A stretch of DNA of 64,000 nt from Saxidomus purpurata (taxonomy: Eukaryota > Mollusca > Bivalvia > Venerida > Veneridae), in the NCBI GenBank assembly GCA_022818135.1, contig JAFMSR010000017.1, positions 40,643,398-40,707,397 of the forward strand. The letters are read 5' to 3'. Numbering within the stretch: position 1 is the stretch's first letter; each line of letters starts with the position of its first letter. Positions 11,708 to 23,353 of this stretch are shown piece by piece. Under the pieces are notes generated by a model. It was not told the DNA's origin. It ran no database searches and was given only the letters and a program-made list of their open reading frames with translations. A program made the position numbers and the translations under genes.

Positions 11708-12469
11708 CACTGCAACCCTGTTATAACACGCGCCGTTATAACGGGAATCCCGGTATAACGCGGTTGGGTCTTGGCTCCCAAAAATTTCAGGATCGACCAA
11801 AATTATTTCTGTCAAAAAAGCGTTGTCCCTGTACAAAACAAATGTTTGAAAACGTAAATAAACAACATGACAGGTTGTTAATTGATCTTTGTCACTTACG
11901 CGGTATCAAGCGTCTATTAACAAAGAAGTGTTAAAACAATTACGGCTTACTGGTATTATTTCACGGCTCCGTTATTCACAAGCTGATCTCTTTGTTTGTT
12001 TGACAATAACTTGTAAATCGTGTGAATTAATATTTGTTTGCGCATCTTTGATTTCAGGCTTACCTGAACATAAATAAATCAATTACAAAACTGTTATTGT
12101 TTGTTTTAACAAAAAAAGTACTTTCACTTTAGCCATCATTTTCGGAAAATGGATGTACTTTCGTTTTCAATAGCAAATATTTACGTAAGAATTTCTCTTT
12201 TATATATTTAATTTCGTGCTTAATTAACTAATTTTTTTTACATAGAATCATTATTTTCTACAATTTAACCACTCGATTTCATAAAAACATGATGCGTGCT
12301 AAACATCAATATTCTTTAATTGAGTTAGGTGGGTGGGGTACTTGCGTTATATACGCATTATGCAAGAAAACAGCGGCCTATAATCAGACCGCGTTATAAA
12401 GAAAGTCTCACTTATAACGCGGTCTGACCAATTGGACCCCGACTACCGCGTTATAACGGGGTTGCAGTG
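11708..12469. mobile_element. Tc1/pogo-like element, 762 bp, TA target
   Basis: Ends CACTGCAACCCTGTTATAAC and TTATAACGGGGTTGCAGTG, with TA at 11706-11707 and 12470-12471. Its interior is the inverse of parts of the 9108-10811 element (the GGTCTTGGCTCCCAAAAATTT segment). Confidence 0.75.
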
Positions 12470-12758
12470 TACAAATGATATATTGATAATGATTATACTG
12501 ACCTTACTAGCCTATCTACGTATATGATAATCAGAGGTATTAATTTAAGTATAAAAAAGTATAAAGCTACACAAATCACAAAGTTGAACGATTTCAAACA
12601 GTTCGTAAAAAATAGATATGGAAAAAAAATAAATTGAAGTAATGATTTATACCAAATAGTCGTATGAGGTGGGGTATTACTTTTTCATCTTACATTTCTA
12701 AAATACGTTCATATGTACATGCTATTATGGTTACTAAAACTTACTGGCATTATTTCTA

Positions 12759-13873
12759 AACAAGAGCTGTTTGTAAAACACATATGCCCCCTTTGATGCA
12801 AAAATCTAACTATGCAAAAGTCACTGTGAAAAAAATTTGATATGGCATTAAAATAAATCATGAGGCCTGAAAAACATTTTTATAGCCTTACACAAAATAC
12901 AATTTTTGGCCTTAAAAAAAAATTGTGTGCCAAAATTTAAGAAAACAAATTTGGCATTAAAACAAAAAAAAAAGAGCTTTAATAAAAAAAAAAAAAAAAA
13001 AAATTGGCATTCAAAAATTAACTTATTTTGGCCTAACAAAAAATAAATGTGTTGACCTTATAACAGAATAATTCAGGCCTAAAAAAGAAATTCATGTGGC
13101 CTAAAAAAATATAAATCCCAGTGACCTTGACCTTCTGACCACAATACCAACCTCCACATCAAGTTTCAAGATTCTAGGCCCATCAGTTCTCAAGTTGTCG
13201 TCTGGAAGCCTTTTTACTACCCAGAGTCACTGTGACTTTTGACCTACTGACCTTGAAATAAACAGGGGTCATCTGCTGGTCATGATCAACCTCCACATCA
13301 AGTTTCAAGATGCTACGCCAAAGCGTTAAGAGTTTTTATAGGGAAACCATTTCACTATTCCACTGTGACCTTGACCTTTGACTTACTGACCTCAAAAACA
13401 ATAGGGTTTCCCTGCTGATCATGACCAACCTCCACATCAAGTTTCGAGATCCTAGGCCCAAGGGTTCTCCAATAATCATCCACAAACCATTTTACTATTC
13501 CCGGTCACTGTGACCTTGGCCTACTGACTTCAAAAACAATATGGTTTCTCTGCTGGTCATGATTAACCTCCACATCAAGCTTCAAAATCCTAGGCCTAAG
13601 TGTTCTCCTGTTATCGTTTGGAAACCGTTTTACTGTTCCGCGTCACTGTGACCTTGAACTTTGACCTACTGACCTAAAAACAAAAGGGTTCCTCTGCTGG
13701 ACAAGGCTAACCTGCCCATCTAGCTTCAAGATTCTAGGCCCAAGCATTCTTGAGTTACCATCTGGAAACCAGTTGATAGACGGACGGATGGACAGACAAT
13801 GTCATACGGACATACCGACCGACTGACAGGCATATGTCTGCAAACCAATATACACCGCTTCAAGGGGGCATAA
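12759..13873 (-). mobile_element. Helentron-like element with tandem core, minus strand
   Basis: On the minus strand it begins TTATGCCCCCTTGAAGC and ends GGGGGCATATG, hairpin TGTTT-TAC-AAACA and GCTCTTGTT. The core has about five diverged units with CACTGTGACCTTGACC and CCTCCACATCAAGTTTCAAG. No coding capacity. Confidence 0.65.
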
Positions 13874-14284
13874 TAAGACTGATAATTTATTGTTAATAAT
13901 ATCAATTACATCATTATTGCAAAACAAGATTTTATACATGGTGATGGTGTACAACAGTTCATTGTATATTATTTCATTACTTTTACCTGTATTAAAAATT
14001 ACACAGCATCACCTGGGAGGACTCGTTGTCGCGCTTTATTGCTATTTTGTCTTTCAGATGCAGCAATTGAATGCCGTTTATAATTTATGCATGCCGCGTC
14101 AAATGTTCCATTTCCCGCTGCAACTCCATGCTTTCAGACTCTTATTTTCATGCTGCGTAGACACATATGCGAGTTTCGCTTGGGCTGTACTGTATGTATA
14201 ACAGTCATTTCAATAAACATTGGAGGTTGCTCCTGGAAATTTTTTTGATTTAACAGAGATGATATTTTCCAGTATTTTAGAACA
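13874..14284 (-). other. 3' UTR and flank of CARD gene copy 2
   Basis: Follows the stop codon of copy 2. A possible AATAAA on the gene strand lies at 14,035-14,040. The conserved 3' block of copies 1, 3 and 5 was not found here. Confidence 0.45.
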
Positions 14285-17147
14285 TCATTTCCTTTTGCCA
14301 GGTGCCCTTCTCATAGCAGTTGACATGTATCTTGGAGATTGCTGGGCATAGGCAACATGCATTTGAGAAATTCTTGGTTTTTCAAAAGAGGGCTGCCTTC
14401 TAGGAGACTGTCCTTGTGCATTGGAAACCCGTCTCTGATTGTTTGGTCCCCTCCTTGTTGCAGCTCCAGGTTTTCTTTGTAGGTCTTCAGGTTGTTCTAA
14501 ATGTCTAGATTCAAGGTCTTTAATTTTTTCTTCCATCTGTTTCAGTTTGATATCAGCATCTTTCTCCAAATTTTCTAAAGATGTTTTCAGGTTGTTATTT
14601 TCAATTTCTTTGTGAGCAAGTGTCTTTTTCAGTTTGCTGATGCTACTCATATCCTGTTGATGCTTCCACAAATCAAAGACCATCTGATCCATCTCCCTCT
14701 GCTTTTCTCTTAGCCTATTTTCTAGCTCTTTCTTGTCAGCAAATAATCTCTTAATACAAGCATAAAGTGGCTGCTTCCTCTCTTTTTCTGGGAAACGTTC
14801 ATAGCATTTCCTGATAATCTTTGTGTCATCAGAATTTTCTAACCTATTGATAAGTTTGTCAGTTTCAGTATATATCATTTTCCAAGTGACAAATTCATCT
14901 TCCAGGTCTTCAGTGTCATCATTTTCAGATGTGATAGTATTAAGTTTGATGTAAAATTTCCTCATTTCTTCCTTTTGGTCCTGATAGGCCTTGCTTTGTA
15001 CATATGATATTTCAGACCCAGTTGCATTCTTGTCTTCATCCTTGATCCTGCTGCATCCTTGATGAAACCCGTCATCACTGAGGTTTGATAATTGAGAGCC
15101 TCCTCTAACTGAGACAAAATCAGCTTCACTTGCTCGGAAATCATTATCAGATCCTTCCAGGCCATCATCACAGGCCAAAACTTTCACAAAACCTTCACTT
15201 TGTTCATCAGGTGTACTAAGTCTTGTTATTTGACTTTTATCATGATTGTTTGTTGAAGTAGTAACTGTTGCAGTTTGACTTGGGCTTTCATCAAAGCCTT
15301 TGTCATTGGAGTCTACACTTCGGGTTTCATCTATGGTATGTCTTTGTTGATGTGTTGGATAAGACATTGCATGGATGTTTTTTCTTGGGGATTCAATTAT
15401 GCCAATAGGACTCATGCATGCATCTTTATATTGCTTTTCCTGTGATGGTATGTTGTGTCTTGATGCTCTCTGTTGTGGATTTGGAGTAAAGACTGCTTCA
15501 TGGTTGGACACCTTTGGATTATATATGGGGTATGGGTCATTACTGAAATGTTTTAGTTGTGTTTGATAGTTCTGTTCATTGCTCTCCTTGCCTGATTATA
15601 GAAAAAGTATTGTTATAACAATGTTTGAATTCTCTCCTAGAATTGTTTAATGTCAGTTAAACTTTATGGAGGAAATTAGTGCATGAGAAAAGACATTTTA
15701 TGCTGTGAGAATAAGCATCATTCTTTTATTTGATTGATGTAGTGAAGGTATTCATTTATTTGTCAAAATTAATAATAGAGTAAAATAGCACAGGTTGTTC
15801 TTCAACTTTGATAAAGAAATTATGTAATGGTAGAGCTGTTACAAGGAACAACCTACAATTTTGTTTTAAATAAAATGTAAAAAGTTATTGTAAGAAGTGA
15901 CCAGATTCTAACCTTGCTGACTTCTTTGAAGTTTGCTGTTATGCTGTTTTTCTAGTTCCGTTGTCAGCCATTGATAATGCATAAAGTTATCAAATGCATC
16001 CTGCCCTCTCTTTTCCAGTAGTTCCAACATTTTGTACACTCTCTTCTTTCTTGTTTCTTCAGCCTGAACATAATTTACAATATATTGTATGCAGTCCATT
16101 CTGCCCTAATAGTCACCTTATTTTGGCAGTCTTCTAGTGTACAGTCACTGTGGTACTTAGTGTAACTTTGCCAAATTTTCGTGTATCTTTTGTGTATCGT
16201 GCATTCAGTTTGCATTCATCATGCTTTAATAGTTTGTGCATTCATCTTGTAACATGCACTTTAATTAAATGGTCACCTGCTGTCTGGGGCCATGGCCAAG
16301 TCTAAGGGCCTCCAGACAGCTTTAAACAGTCATGTGACATTCAAATCACGTGTGAAATTTTCAAAACAATAGACAGAAATCGCGAAATACACACCCAAGT
16401 GAAACTCGCCAACTACCAAGCTGCTTGACAAAATTAAACAACTTGCACACCAGTACGTGCTCAATTAATTAATCAAACTAAAGAAAACAAGTATCATCAA
16501 TTGTTTCAAATCCTATAATTATTTAATTATTTTTAAGGGTGGGAACAAATATTCAAATGTTAGAATTTCGTATTTCGGTCGAATATTTGAATGCAATTTT
16601 CGTATTCGAATATTTGCAAAAAAGTGATTTTTGAAAAACATATTTCATGAAAATTAAGATTTCCTGATTTATCATATTAATTAATATATAGTATACTAAT
16701 TTATTTATTCTCAATCACAAAATAAGTTCTTACAACTTCCGGAGACTCATTCCAGATAGCACCAACCTCGAAGAGAGAGAGGCAATGTGGAATTATTTGG
16801 ACACTTACAACATAGTAACAATTGATATAGATAACAGATGAAACTGTATGATGTGTACATTTTAATGCCTAGTTTTAATAAATCAACCCTCTATTAAAAT
16901 TAGCAAGTAAATATGACAGGTGTTATTATAGTGATTTATCTAATTTATTACAATTTCAGGACTTAGAATAATCATGATATGTTAAAGTTATTTTGTTAAA
17001 TCATAGAATTGATTCAAGAATTACCTTAATTAAGTTGAGCATTCCATCAGTAAAGAGTTCATCCCTAAGCAAAGCCTCGTAGAAGTCCTCATCTAGGATC
17101 AACTTGTCGGCAATCTTAATATGCAGATTTTTCTGCCTTTTATCCAT
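14285..17147 (-). CDS. CARD and coiled-coil adaptor-like protein, copy 2 (526 aa, shortened CARD)
   Basis: Exons 17025-17147 (41 codons), 15913-16063 (50 codons plus 1 nt) and 14285-15591 join in frame to 526 aa with the same splice phases (0, 1) and sites as its neighbours. Compared with copies 1, 3 and 5 it lacks four residues (about STLR) in CARD helix 1 and five (about LKENF) before helix 6, both as in-frame deletions. RGQDAFDNF remains. Exon 3 keeps KDACMSPIGI, an acidic centre, the conserved helical block, a coiled coil (about 372-463) and a basic tail with RRVSN, GQSPRR and YAQQSPR. It could be functional, or a decoy whose CARD no longer assembles. The frame is fully open, so purifying selection may still act. 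Confidence 0.82.
16535..16632. repeat. hAT-MITE-like fragment in intron 1 of copy 2
   Basis: AAGGGTGGGAACAAATATTC followed by repeated CGAATATTTG/AATATTCG inverted motifs resembles the end of a hAT MITE. The second end was not identified. Confidence 0.3.
16817..16880 (-). pseudogene. 3'-end fragment of another CARD gene inside intron 1 of copy 2
   Basis: About 60 bp (AACAATTGATATAGATAACA, then AACTGTAT and TACATTTTAATGCCTAG) are nearly identical, in the same orientation, to the 3' end of copy 4 at 37,580-37,645 and close to copy 5 at 55,280-55,345. The fragment belongs downstream of exon 3, not in an intron. Confidence 0.6.
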
Positions 17148-17430
17148 TCTGATTTATTGTAAAATGTAAAATGTCTTCTTGAGCACAGCTTTTGTCTCTA
17201 GTCTAGGTGTAGTTCTGGTTTGTAATGACTGTAAAGAAAGCTAGAGCCTCTTGCATTAATTCTGAGATATAAAAGTAATCTTACATAATCTGAATTACCC
17301 TAAAATTTCCCTTACGTCATTTTCCTAATTTGTATTCTTTTACCTCATTGGTTCTATGTCCTGAAATAGCTAATCACGCCTTTAAACTTGTACTAAATCT
17401 TTATATATTTACAAATCCTTCACAGTAGCT
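17148..17430 (-). promoter_or_regulatory. Promoter, non-coding exon and 5'-UTR intron of copy 2
   Basis: TATA box AATATATAAAG at 17,399-17,410, inferred start near 17,375, non-coding exon ending at 17,344 (donor GAG/GTAAAAG), and acceptor AATCAG/A next to the ATG at 17,147. The AGCTACTGTGAAGGA block is at 17,417-17,430. Confidence 0.6.
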
Positions 17431-18404
17431 ATGCATGTGGGTAATTGTCATCAAAGGTCTGTAATATTATCATCTATACTTAGTGCATACTCTTAGGTGT
17501 ATCAACCCATATTATGACTTTAGATACAATGAAACATTAGTTGGTGACCCTTTGTCTTTCCAAAAATTCGAACTGATTAGGTCAGAGTTTTATTTATTTC
17601 TTGTTACTTGAAGTTTCAAATTAAATTTTTTTTATACACTATAAACTTTGTTTCTGCTTTCTCTTCTAAAATCTGACGTAAGAACACCGTCTCCCCCCTC
17701 TCTGAGCAAAATGCCCTAGAAAAATTGTTTAGTTTTATTACATTATTCTTTTCCCAATTATATAGAGAAGAAACAGAAATTTAACATAATATTTTCAGAT
17801 AAAAAATACTGGTGTCAGTACCAAAGCAGCAGGCTTTTGTGTTAAAACACACATGAATAAAATGAATACTGCTATTTTCAATTGAAAACATTGTATATAT
17901 GATCTTTTTTGAGTCTTCAGTTCACCATTTTCTTTGAAAAATTGAGTTTGCAAAAAAAAGGCGACAAACAAAAATTCGGCGATTTTCGGCTGACTATTTC
18001 ACATGTACAGTATGAAGTGATTGCAAGAAATGATTATGAAACTTTTATTATTGATAGAAAAATACATTTTTATAAAGATTTTTGCCAACATTTGATTAAA
18101 TTAAACAAAATTTTTTGTCAGCATTTTTAATAAGTCAAAAAATTTTGTCAACATTTTAAGTGGAATTTTTTGTCAAAAAAGGGGGGAAAATATATATCAA
18201 TTTAGGAGGGGAATGGGGCCGAATTTCGGGCCTGAAAAAAATAACTAAATTTTCAGATGAAAAATACTGGTGTCAGTAACAAAGCAGCAAGCATTTGTGT
18301 TAAAACACATGAAACAAATGTATTGTTATCTATTTTCAGTCTTCTGAACACTGTTTTCTTTGGAAAAAATAACAAAAATCGGGATTGCGAAAACAAATGA
18401 CAAT
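17431..18404. other. Upstream flank of copy 2 with a local direct duplication
   Basis: A segment of about 140 bp at 17,797-17,945 recurs at 18,250-18,395 (shared ATACTGGTGTCAGTA and AAAGCAGCA). The piece between (TTTTGTCAACATTTTAAG, GGAGGGGAATGGGGCC) has a diverged relative at 21,385-21,520. No gene. Confidence 0.5.
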
Positions 18405-18557
18405 AAAAAATCAAAGCGCTGAAGGCACTGGAAATGTTCGGTCTGAAACATAGATTATCGTAAGGATTGGTCCTCAGGAGATGTTTCACAATATGTCTGA
18501 TAGTATTAAGTGGAACATACAACTGTTTGGTGTAACGGCATATTGGGCAATGTTACG

Positions 18558-18745
18558 GACGGTGAGAATTCTCCTAGGTCAAGTGGTTAAGGAAGCTGAA
18601 ACCTCTCAATTATTGAGAGTCTTGAGATCGAGCATCGCTACTGACCATGCCTCTTTATGTGAGAAAATTTGCAGGTTTTTTTTAGAAGACTATAGTAATA
18701 GTACTGGTCCTTACCAGGAATTATCGTAAGATTAACTGTCCGCCT
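18558..18745 (+). mobile_element. tRNA-Ser-like SINE, family 2, diverged
   Basis: TCAAGTGGTTAAGG (A box), CTCAATTATTGAGAG (variable arm), a weak B box and the shared tail TATGTGAGAAAATTTGCAG. Its duplication partner is at 46,398. Confidence 0.55.
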
Positions 18746-19092
18746 GTAAATAAACGTACATGTAACATTTCTTTAATATCGACATGAAAATTAATGATCG
18801 GTTGCATTCATGGTATGATACATAATATATGCAAAATGATAAAACAACTTTCTTTTAGTGTTCCATTCATAACAAATTGTTTCCCGCCAGATGTTAAACC
18901 CGAACATTTCTATATATCTATCCCGTTCACGATAAAACAGTCGTATGGTAATGTAACATATACAATAAAACACAACATAAAACAGAAACTGCTTACACAT
19001 TGATGGGCGCGCCCAGTATCGATCAGGACAAGCCTGCTTGCATGGTTGAAAAATCCATTATGTTGGTTTTCCCATGGCGCGGCTCAATTTTT

Positions 19093-19957
19093 AACCAGGT
19101 TTTCCGAAGGAAAAATCCTGGTTATTAGATTGGGGTATGTCAGCGGGCGGGCGGGCGTAAACAATTTCTTCTGTGCGCAACTCCTCCTACATTTCTCAAC
19201 GGATTTCAACCAAACTTTCACAGAAGTATTGTCATGAAATGCCCTGGCACATATTGTCGGGGTTTTGTGATTTGGTCATTTTTGACAGAATTATGGCCCT
19301 TTGTTTTTTTCACATGTAATTCTTCTGTGCGCAACTCCTCCTACATTTCTCAACGGATTTCAACCAAACTTTCACAGAAGTATTGTCATGAAGTGCCCTG
19401 GTGCATATTTTCCGGGTTTTGTGATTTGGTCATTTTTGACAGAATTATGGCCCTTTGTTTTTTTTCACATGTAATTCTTATGTGCGCAACTCCTACAATT
19501 CTCAAGGGATTTCAACCAAACTTTCACAGAATTATTTTCACCAAGTGCCCTGGCGCATATTGTCGGGGTTTTGTGATTTGATCATTTTTGACAGAATTAT
19601 GGGCCTTTGTTTTTTTCCACATAATGTAATATATATAGAGAAATACTCTTCTGTGTGCAACTCCTACATTTCTCAAGGGATTTCAACCAAACTTTCACAG
19701 AACTATAATTGTGAACTAAAGAATTTTGAATATATAATGTTCTGCCCCAGGTCGTCCGTCCGTTAGCAATTTTGTGTCTCCTTATTTAAGTATATATAAA
19801 AGGGAGAATACTCTGTTATTATAAAAGGGAGAATACTCTGTTATTACTGTCTATTTTTAGAATAGATTACCAGTCCTGTATACTTTGGAGTATTCTGTTA
19901 CAGTAAGATGGCAAAATTTCTCATGAGACCAGCGGTTCAAACCCCACACAGAGCAAG

Positions 19958-19991
<34 letters not shown>

Positions 19992-20329
19992 TGCCTGAAT
20001 TATGGCCCTTTGCTTTTTTTCCACATATGTTATATATAGAAGAATACTGTCACGTGCCCACTTCCTCCTACATTTCTCAAGATATTTAAACCAAACTCTC
20101 ACACAACTGTTGTCATCAAGTGCCCTCGTGCATATTGTCTGGGTTTTGTGTTTGGATCAATTTTGCCTGAATTATGGCCCTTTGCTTTTTTTACACATGT
20201 AATATATAGAAGAAGACCTTTGTTTCTTTTTCACATTATGTATATCTACTGACTTTAAAACACATTTGCGCTCGGCCAGCAGACTGGAAAATGAAAACCT
20301 GGTTTTGTGACAATTTCCTGTCACTTGTT
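19093..20329 (+). mobile_element. Helentron-like non-autonomous element, 1.24 kb
   Basis: It starts AACCAGGTTTTC, then GAAAAATCCTGGTTATTAG and a GGGCG-rich microsatellite. It ends GAAAACCTGG (exact inverse of the start), hairpin GTGACA-ATTTCC-TGTCAC and CTTGTT. The empty site TCAATTTTTGTTATTTTATT is at 47,889-47,908. The core holds about five repeats of roughly 170 bp with TTCTCAAGGGATTTCAACC. It is the same family as the insert in copy 4. Confidence 0.8.
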
Positions 20330-21240
20330 GTTATTTTATTACACAAAACCATGCAGAACACACGAATGGAAGGTATTTCAAAATGAATGAATCACAGTAC
20401 ATTATTGTAAATAATCATAGTAATCAATCAATAATTTAACCTATCTATTGAAACACTGTTGGAAAGGTGATTTAAGACTAAACTATTTTGCTACTAGCTT
20501 GCTAACAAAATCTTTGGTGCATTTTAACAGTCTATTTCGCATGTTCAACTATATTAACAAATGGACGCCGCGGTGCTTCCCTGGATATGTCAGTTAAAGG
20601 GTATATTTCACAATTATCGCTAATAGCGACAGCAACTTAAAAACTTGCACTTTTCTACATAAATTCTATAGTTATATAACAATCATCTTTAAACTCCCAA
20701 CTGCGTAGTATCTTCGTGACTTCTGGAGTGAAAACATATCGTTACCGCTTAGCTAACCAGACTGACATCCATCCCGTCTGTTATCAGAACCTACATTTTC
20801 ATTAAATAACCGATAAAAAGGCATTTGTAAATGCAATGTAGGTCAAGTATTGGCAGTATAAATGGTATATGAGGTGTGTCATTTTCAGCGCGTTTGATCG
20901 GCTGCTTATTAAAGTAGTACATGTCTTAACTGCGAAGTAAGAAACAGACCACTTAAGTGCCATAATGCTGTATCTGTCGAAAGTTTAGGAAGTACTTACA
21001 TCCTATGCACATTAACTTAGAAAAATTGACTAAATTCTTTTTTATGATAAATTGTCGCAAAATATTTCTTTTCTTTGAAACAATATAAATCTTTGCAATC
21101 ATACCAACACCAAAACTTTTATTTACTTATGTTACTTTCTATAAATATGAGATGTGATCAATCTGAAGGATTATTTAGAATTGAGGGTAGTTCGGTTTTA
21201 AAAGTAGAAACTGCTGTTCTCAGAAACCGGGTACAATAAA

Positions 21241-21729
21241 TGTTAGGATTTGAAAATCCTCACATTTAAAAAGGCAATTTTCAGTTGACCATTTCAATTG
21301 TAAGGTATCAAATAATTGCAAGAAGTGATTATGAAACTTTTTATTGATGGAAACTTACACTTTATAACAATTTTGGCCAACATTTGATTAAATTGATCAA
21401 AAATTTTTGTCAGCATTCATTTTGAGGGGAATTTTTGTCAAAAATTGGGGGAAGTAATTATATCAGGTATCATTTGAGGAGGGGAATGGGGCCAAGTTTT
21501 GGTCCCAAATCGGTCTGAAAATATTCACTGGACGAATACAGCACCTGGACGTTCTGCTTTGAATACACGGAACTCTATTTTCGCGATTTTGAAATTTTCA
21601 ACTTAAATAGGGATGGAGGGTTGGAGTAACGACAAATAAAAAACACTGGCCTTATCACTGAAATGAAACAAACCTCTCTCTGCAAAATGCAAGTTTATTG
21701 AAATATTTATTTTTAGAATATCCCCTAGT
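21241..21729. other. Non-coding stretch with a repeat relative of 17,960-18,230
   Basis: Shares TTTTGTCAGCATT and GAGGAGGGGAATGGGGCC with the earlier region. No gene. Confidence 0.4.
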
Positions 21730-22341
21730 TATTATACCCCCAACACAAAGTGTTAGGGAAGGTATACTGGGTTCAGCTTGTCTGTCCGTATGTCTGTAGA
21801 CGGAATCTTGCAGACACTAGATCTCCAATACCCCTGGTCAGAATTTAATGACACTTCACACAAGTGATAAGTACAATGCCTAGTTATGAATAGTCCAGGT
21901 TACGGGTTTAGGGCAAAGGTCAAGGTCACAGGGGCTCGAGATTGTAAAATCTTGTGGACACTGAATCTCCAAAACCCCTGGTCAGAATTTAGTGATACTT
22001 CAAAGAAATGATAAGCATGGTTTGTGAATGGTCCATGTTTCTGTTCACTAGATCAAAGGTCACAGGGGCTTAGTAGATAGTAAAATCTTGTTTGCTTTTA
22101 ATCTCCAAACCCACTGGTAAAATTTTTATTATACTTCACAGAAGCCTTAAGTTGTGCAGGTCCAATAATCAAAGCATCAAATATTACATAAATTTTAAAT
22201 ACTGTGTCAGTGGGGTGTTTGGGTATTCATCACCTTCAGCAATACGTGGACCTCTACGAATTATGTTAGAATCATGACCCCTTTTATTTTAGCAAATGGT
22301 AGTCAGGTGAGCGATATAGGGCCATCATGGCCCTCTTGTTT
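21730..22341 (+). mobile_element. Helentron-like element, possibly chimeric
   Basis: It starts TTATACCCCCAACACAAAG with TCTGTCCGTATGTCTG, has about three tandem units (CCCCTGGTCAGAATTTA), and ends CAGGTGAGCGATATAGGGCC, ATCATGGCCCTCTTGTT. The 5' end lacks an inverted match at the 3' end, so the halves may come from two families. Confidence 0.55.
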
Positions 22342-22365
22342 TAGGAAGTGTCCACCGGGTGGTCA

Positions 22366-22935
22366 AACAAGAGGGCCATGATGTTACCTCTAGAGTGTTA
22401 ACAAGGTTTTTCCATATTTGAGCTGTGTGACCTAGTTTTTGACCCCAAATGACCCATATTCGAACTTGAGCTAGAAATCATCGAAACAACCTTTCTGACA
22501 AATTTCAAGGATATCTGGGCTGAAAATGTAACATCTAGAGTGTTAAGAAGATTTTTCCAAATTTGGGCTCTGTGACCTAGTTTTTGACCCCAGATGACCC
22601 ATATTCGAACTTGGGCTAGAAATCATCGAAACAACCTTTCTGACATATTTCCAGGATATTTGGGCTGAAAATGTTACCTCTAGAGTGTTAACAAGGTTTT
22701 TCCATATTCAGACTGTGTGACCTAGTTTTTGACCCCAGATGACCCATATTCAAACTTGAGCTAGAAATCACCGAAACAACCTTTCTGACAAATTTCCAGG
22801 ATATTTGGGCTGAAAATGTTACCTCTAGAGTGTTAACAAGGTTTTTCCATATTTGAGCTGTGTGACCTAGTTTTTGACCCCAGATGACCCATATTCGAAC
22901 TTGAGCTAGGAATCATCGCTCAGGTGAGCTAAAAA
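22366..22935 (-). mobile_element. Helentron-like element of the AGCTCACCTG family, minus strand
   Basis: On the minus strand it starts TTTAGCTCACCTGAGCGA, has about 3.5 tandem units of roughly 150 bp (GACCTAGTTTTTGACCCC on the plus strand) and ends in GGGCC-type hairpin sequence and CTCTTGTT. Confidence 0.65.
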
Positions 22936-23069
22936 AAGAAAGCATGCATGAAAACTTTCCAAGTAAATGAAAATCCCCAAAGGGTAAAAAAAAAACGTCT
23001 GTGGTCATCTTTGTTGCACTTTTGACGGGTTTACATACTGATACAGGGGTGTGGAAAGGCTATATGAGT

Positions 23070-23353
23070 CAGCCCGGTTAGCTCAATAGGTAGAGCACGA
23101 GACTTGTAATCTTGGCGTTGTTGGTTTGATTCCCGGGGCTGACCAACTAAAATTACTAACAGTCTTTCTGATGAGACTTAAACCAAGGTCCCATGTATGG
23201 GTGCTATACACCTGGCATGATAAAGAAGCAGGGGTGTATCTGGAATTGGGACGCTTTCTGTATCTTGCACTATCCTCCGAAACCTAAAATAACTAACCTC
23301 TTCTGGGGGCATTGGTCATGTGGGAAACCGGTACCAACAATAAAACCCTAATA
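23070..23353 (+). mobile_element. tRNA-derived SINE, family 1
   Basis: The best-preserved copy. The head GGTTAGCTCAATAGGTAGAG has a cloverleaf-like fold with anticodon TGT, B box GGTTTGATTCC, and the family body and tail as at 7,733. Confidence 0.8.

Larger units (their letters stand above)
18405..21240. repeat. Duplicated block B (partner 46,226-50,195)
   Basis: Non-coding block whose sequence recurs in the same order and orientation at 46.2-50.2 kb. The two copies differ by insertions: a Helentron-like element here, and TIR elements in the partner. No gene is seen inside. Confidence 0.7.
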
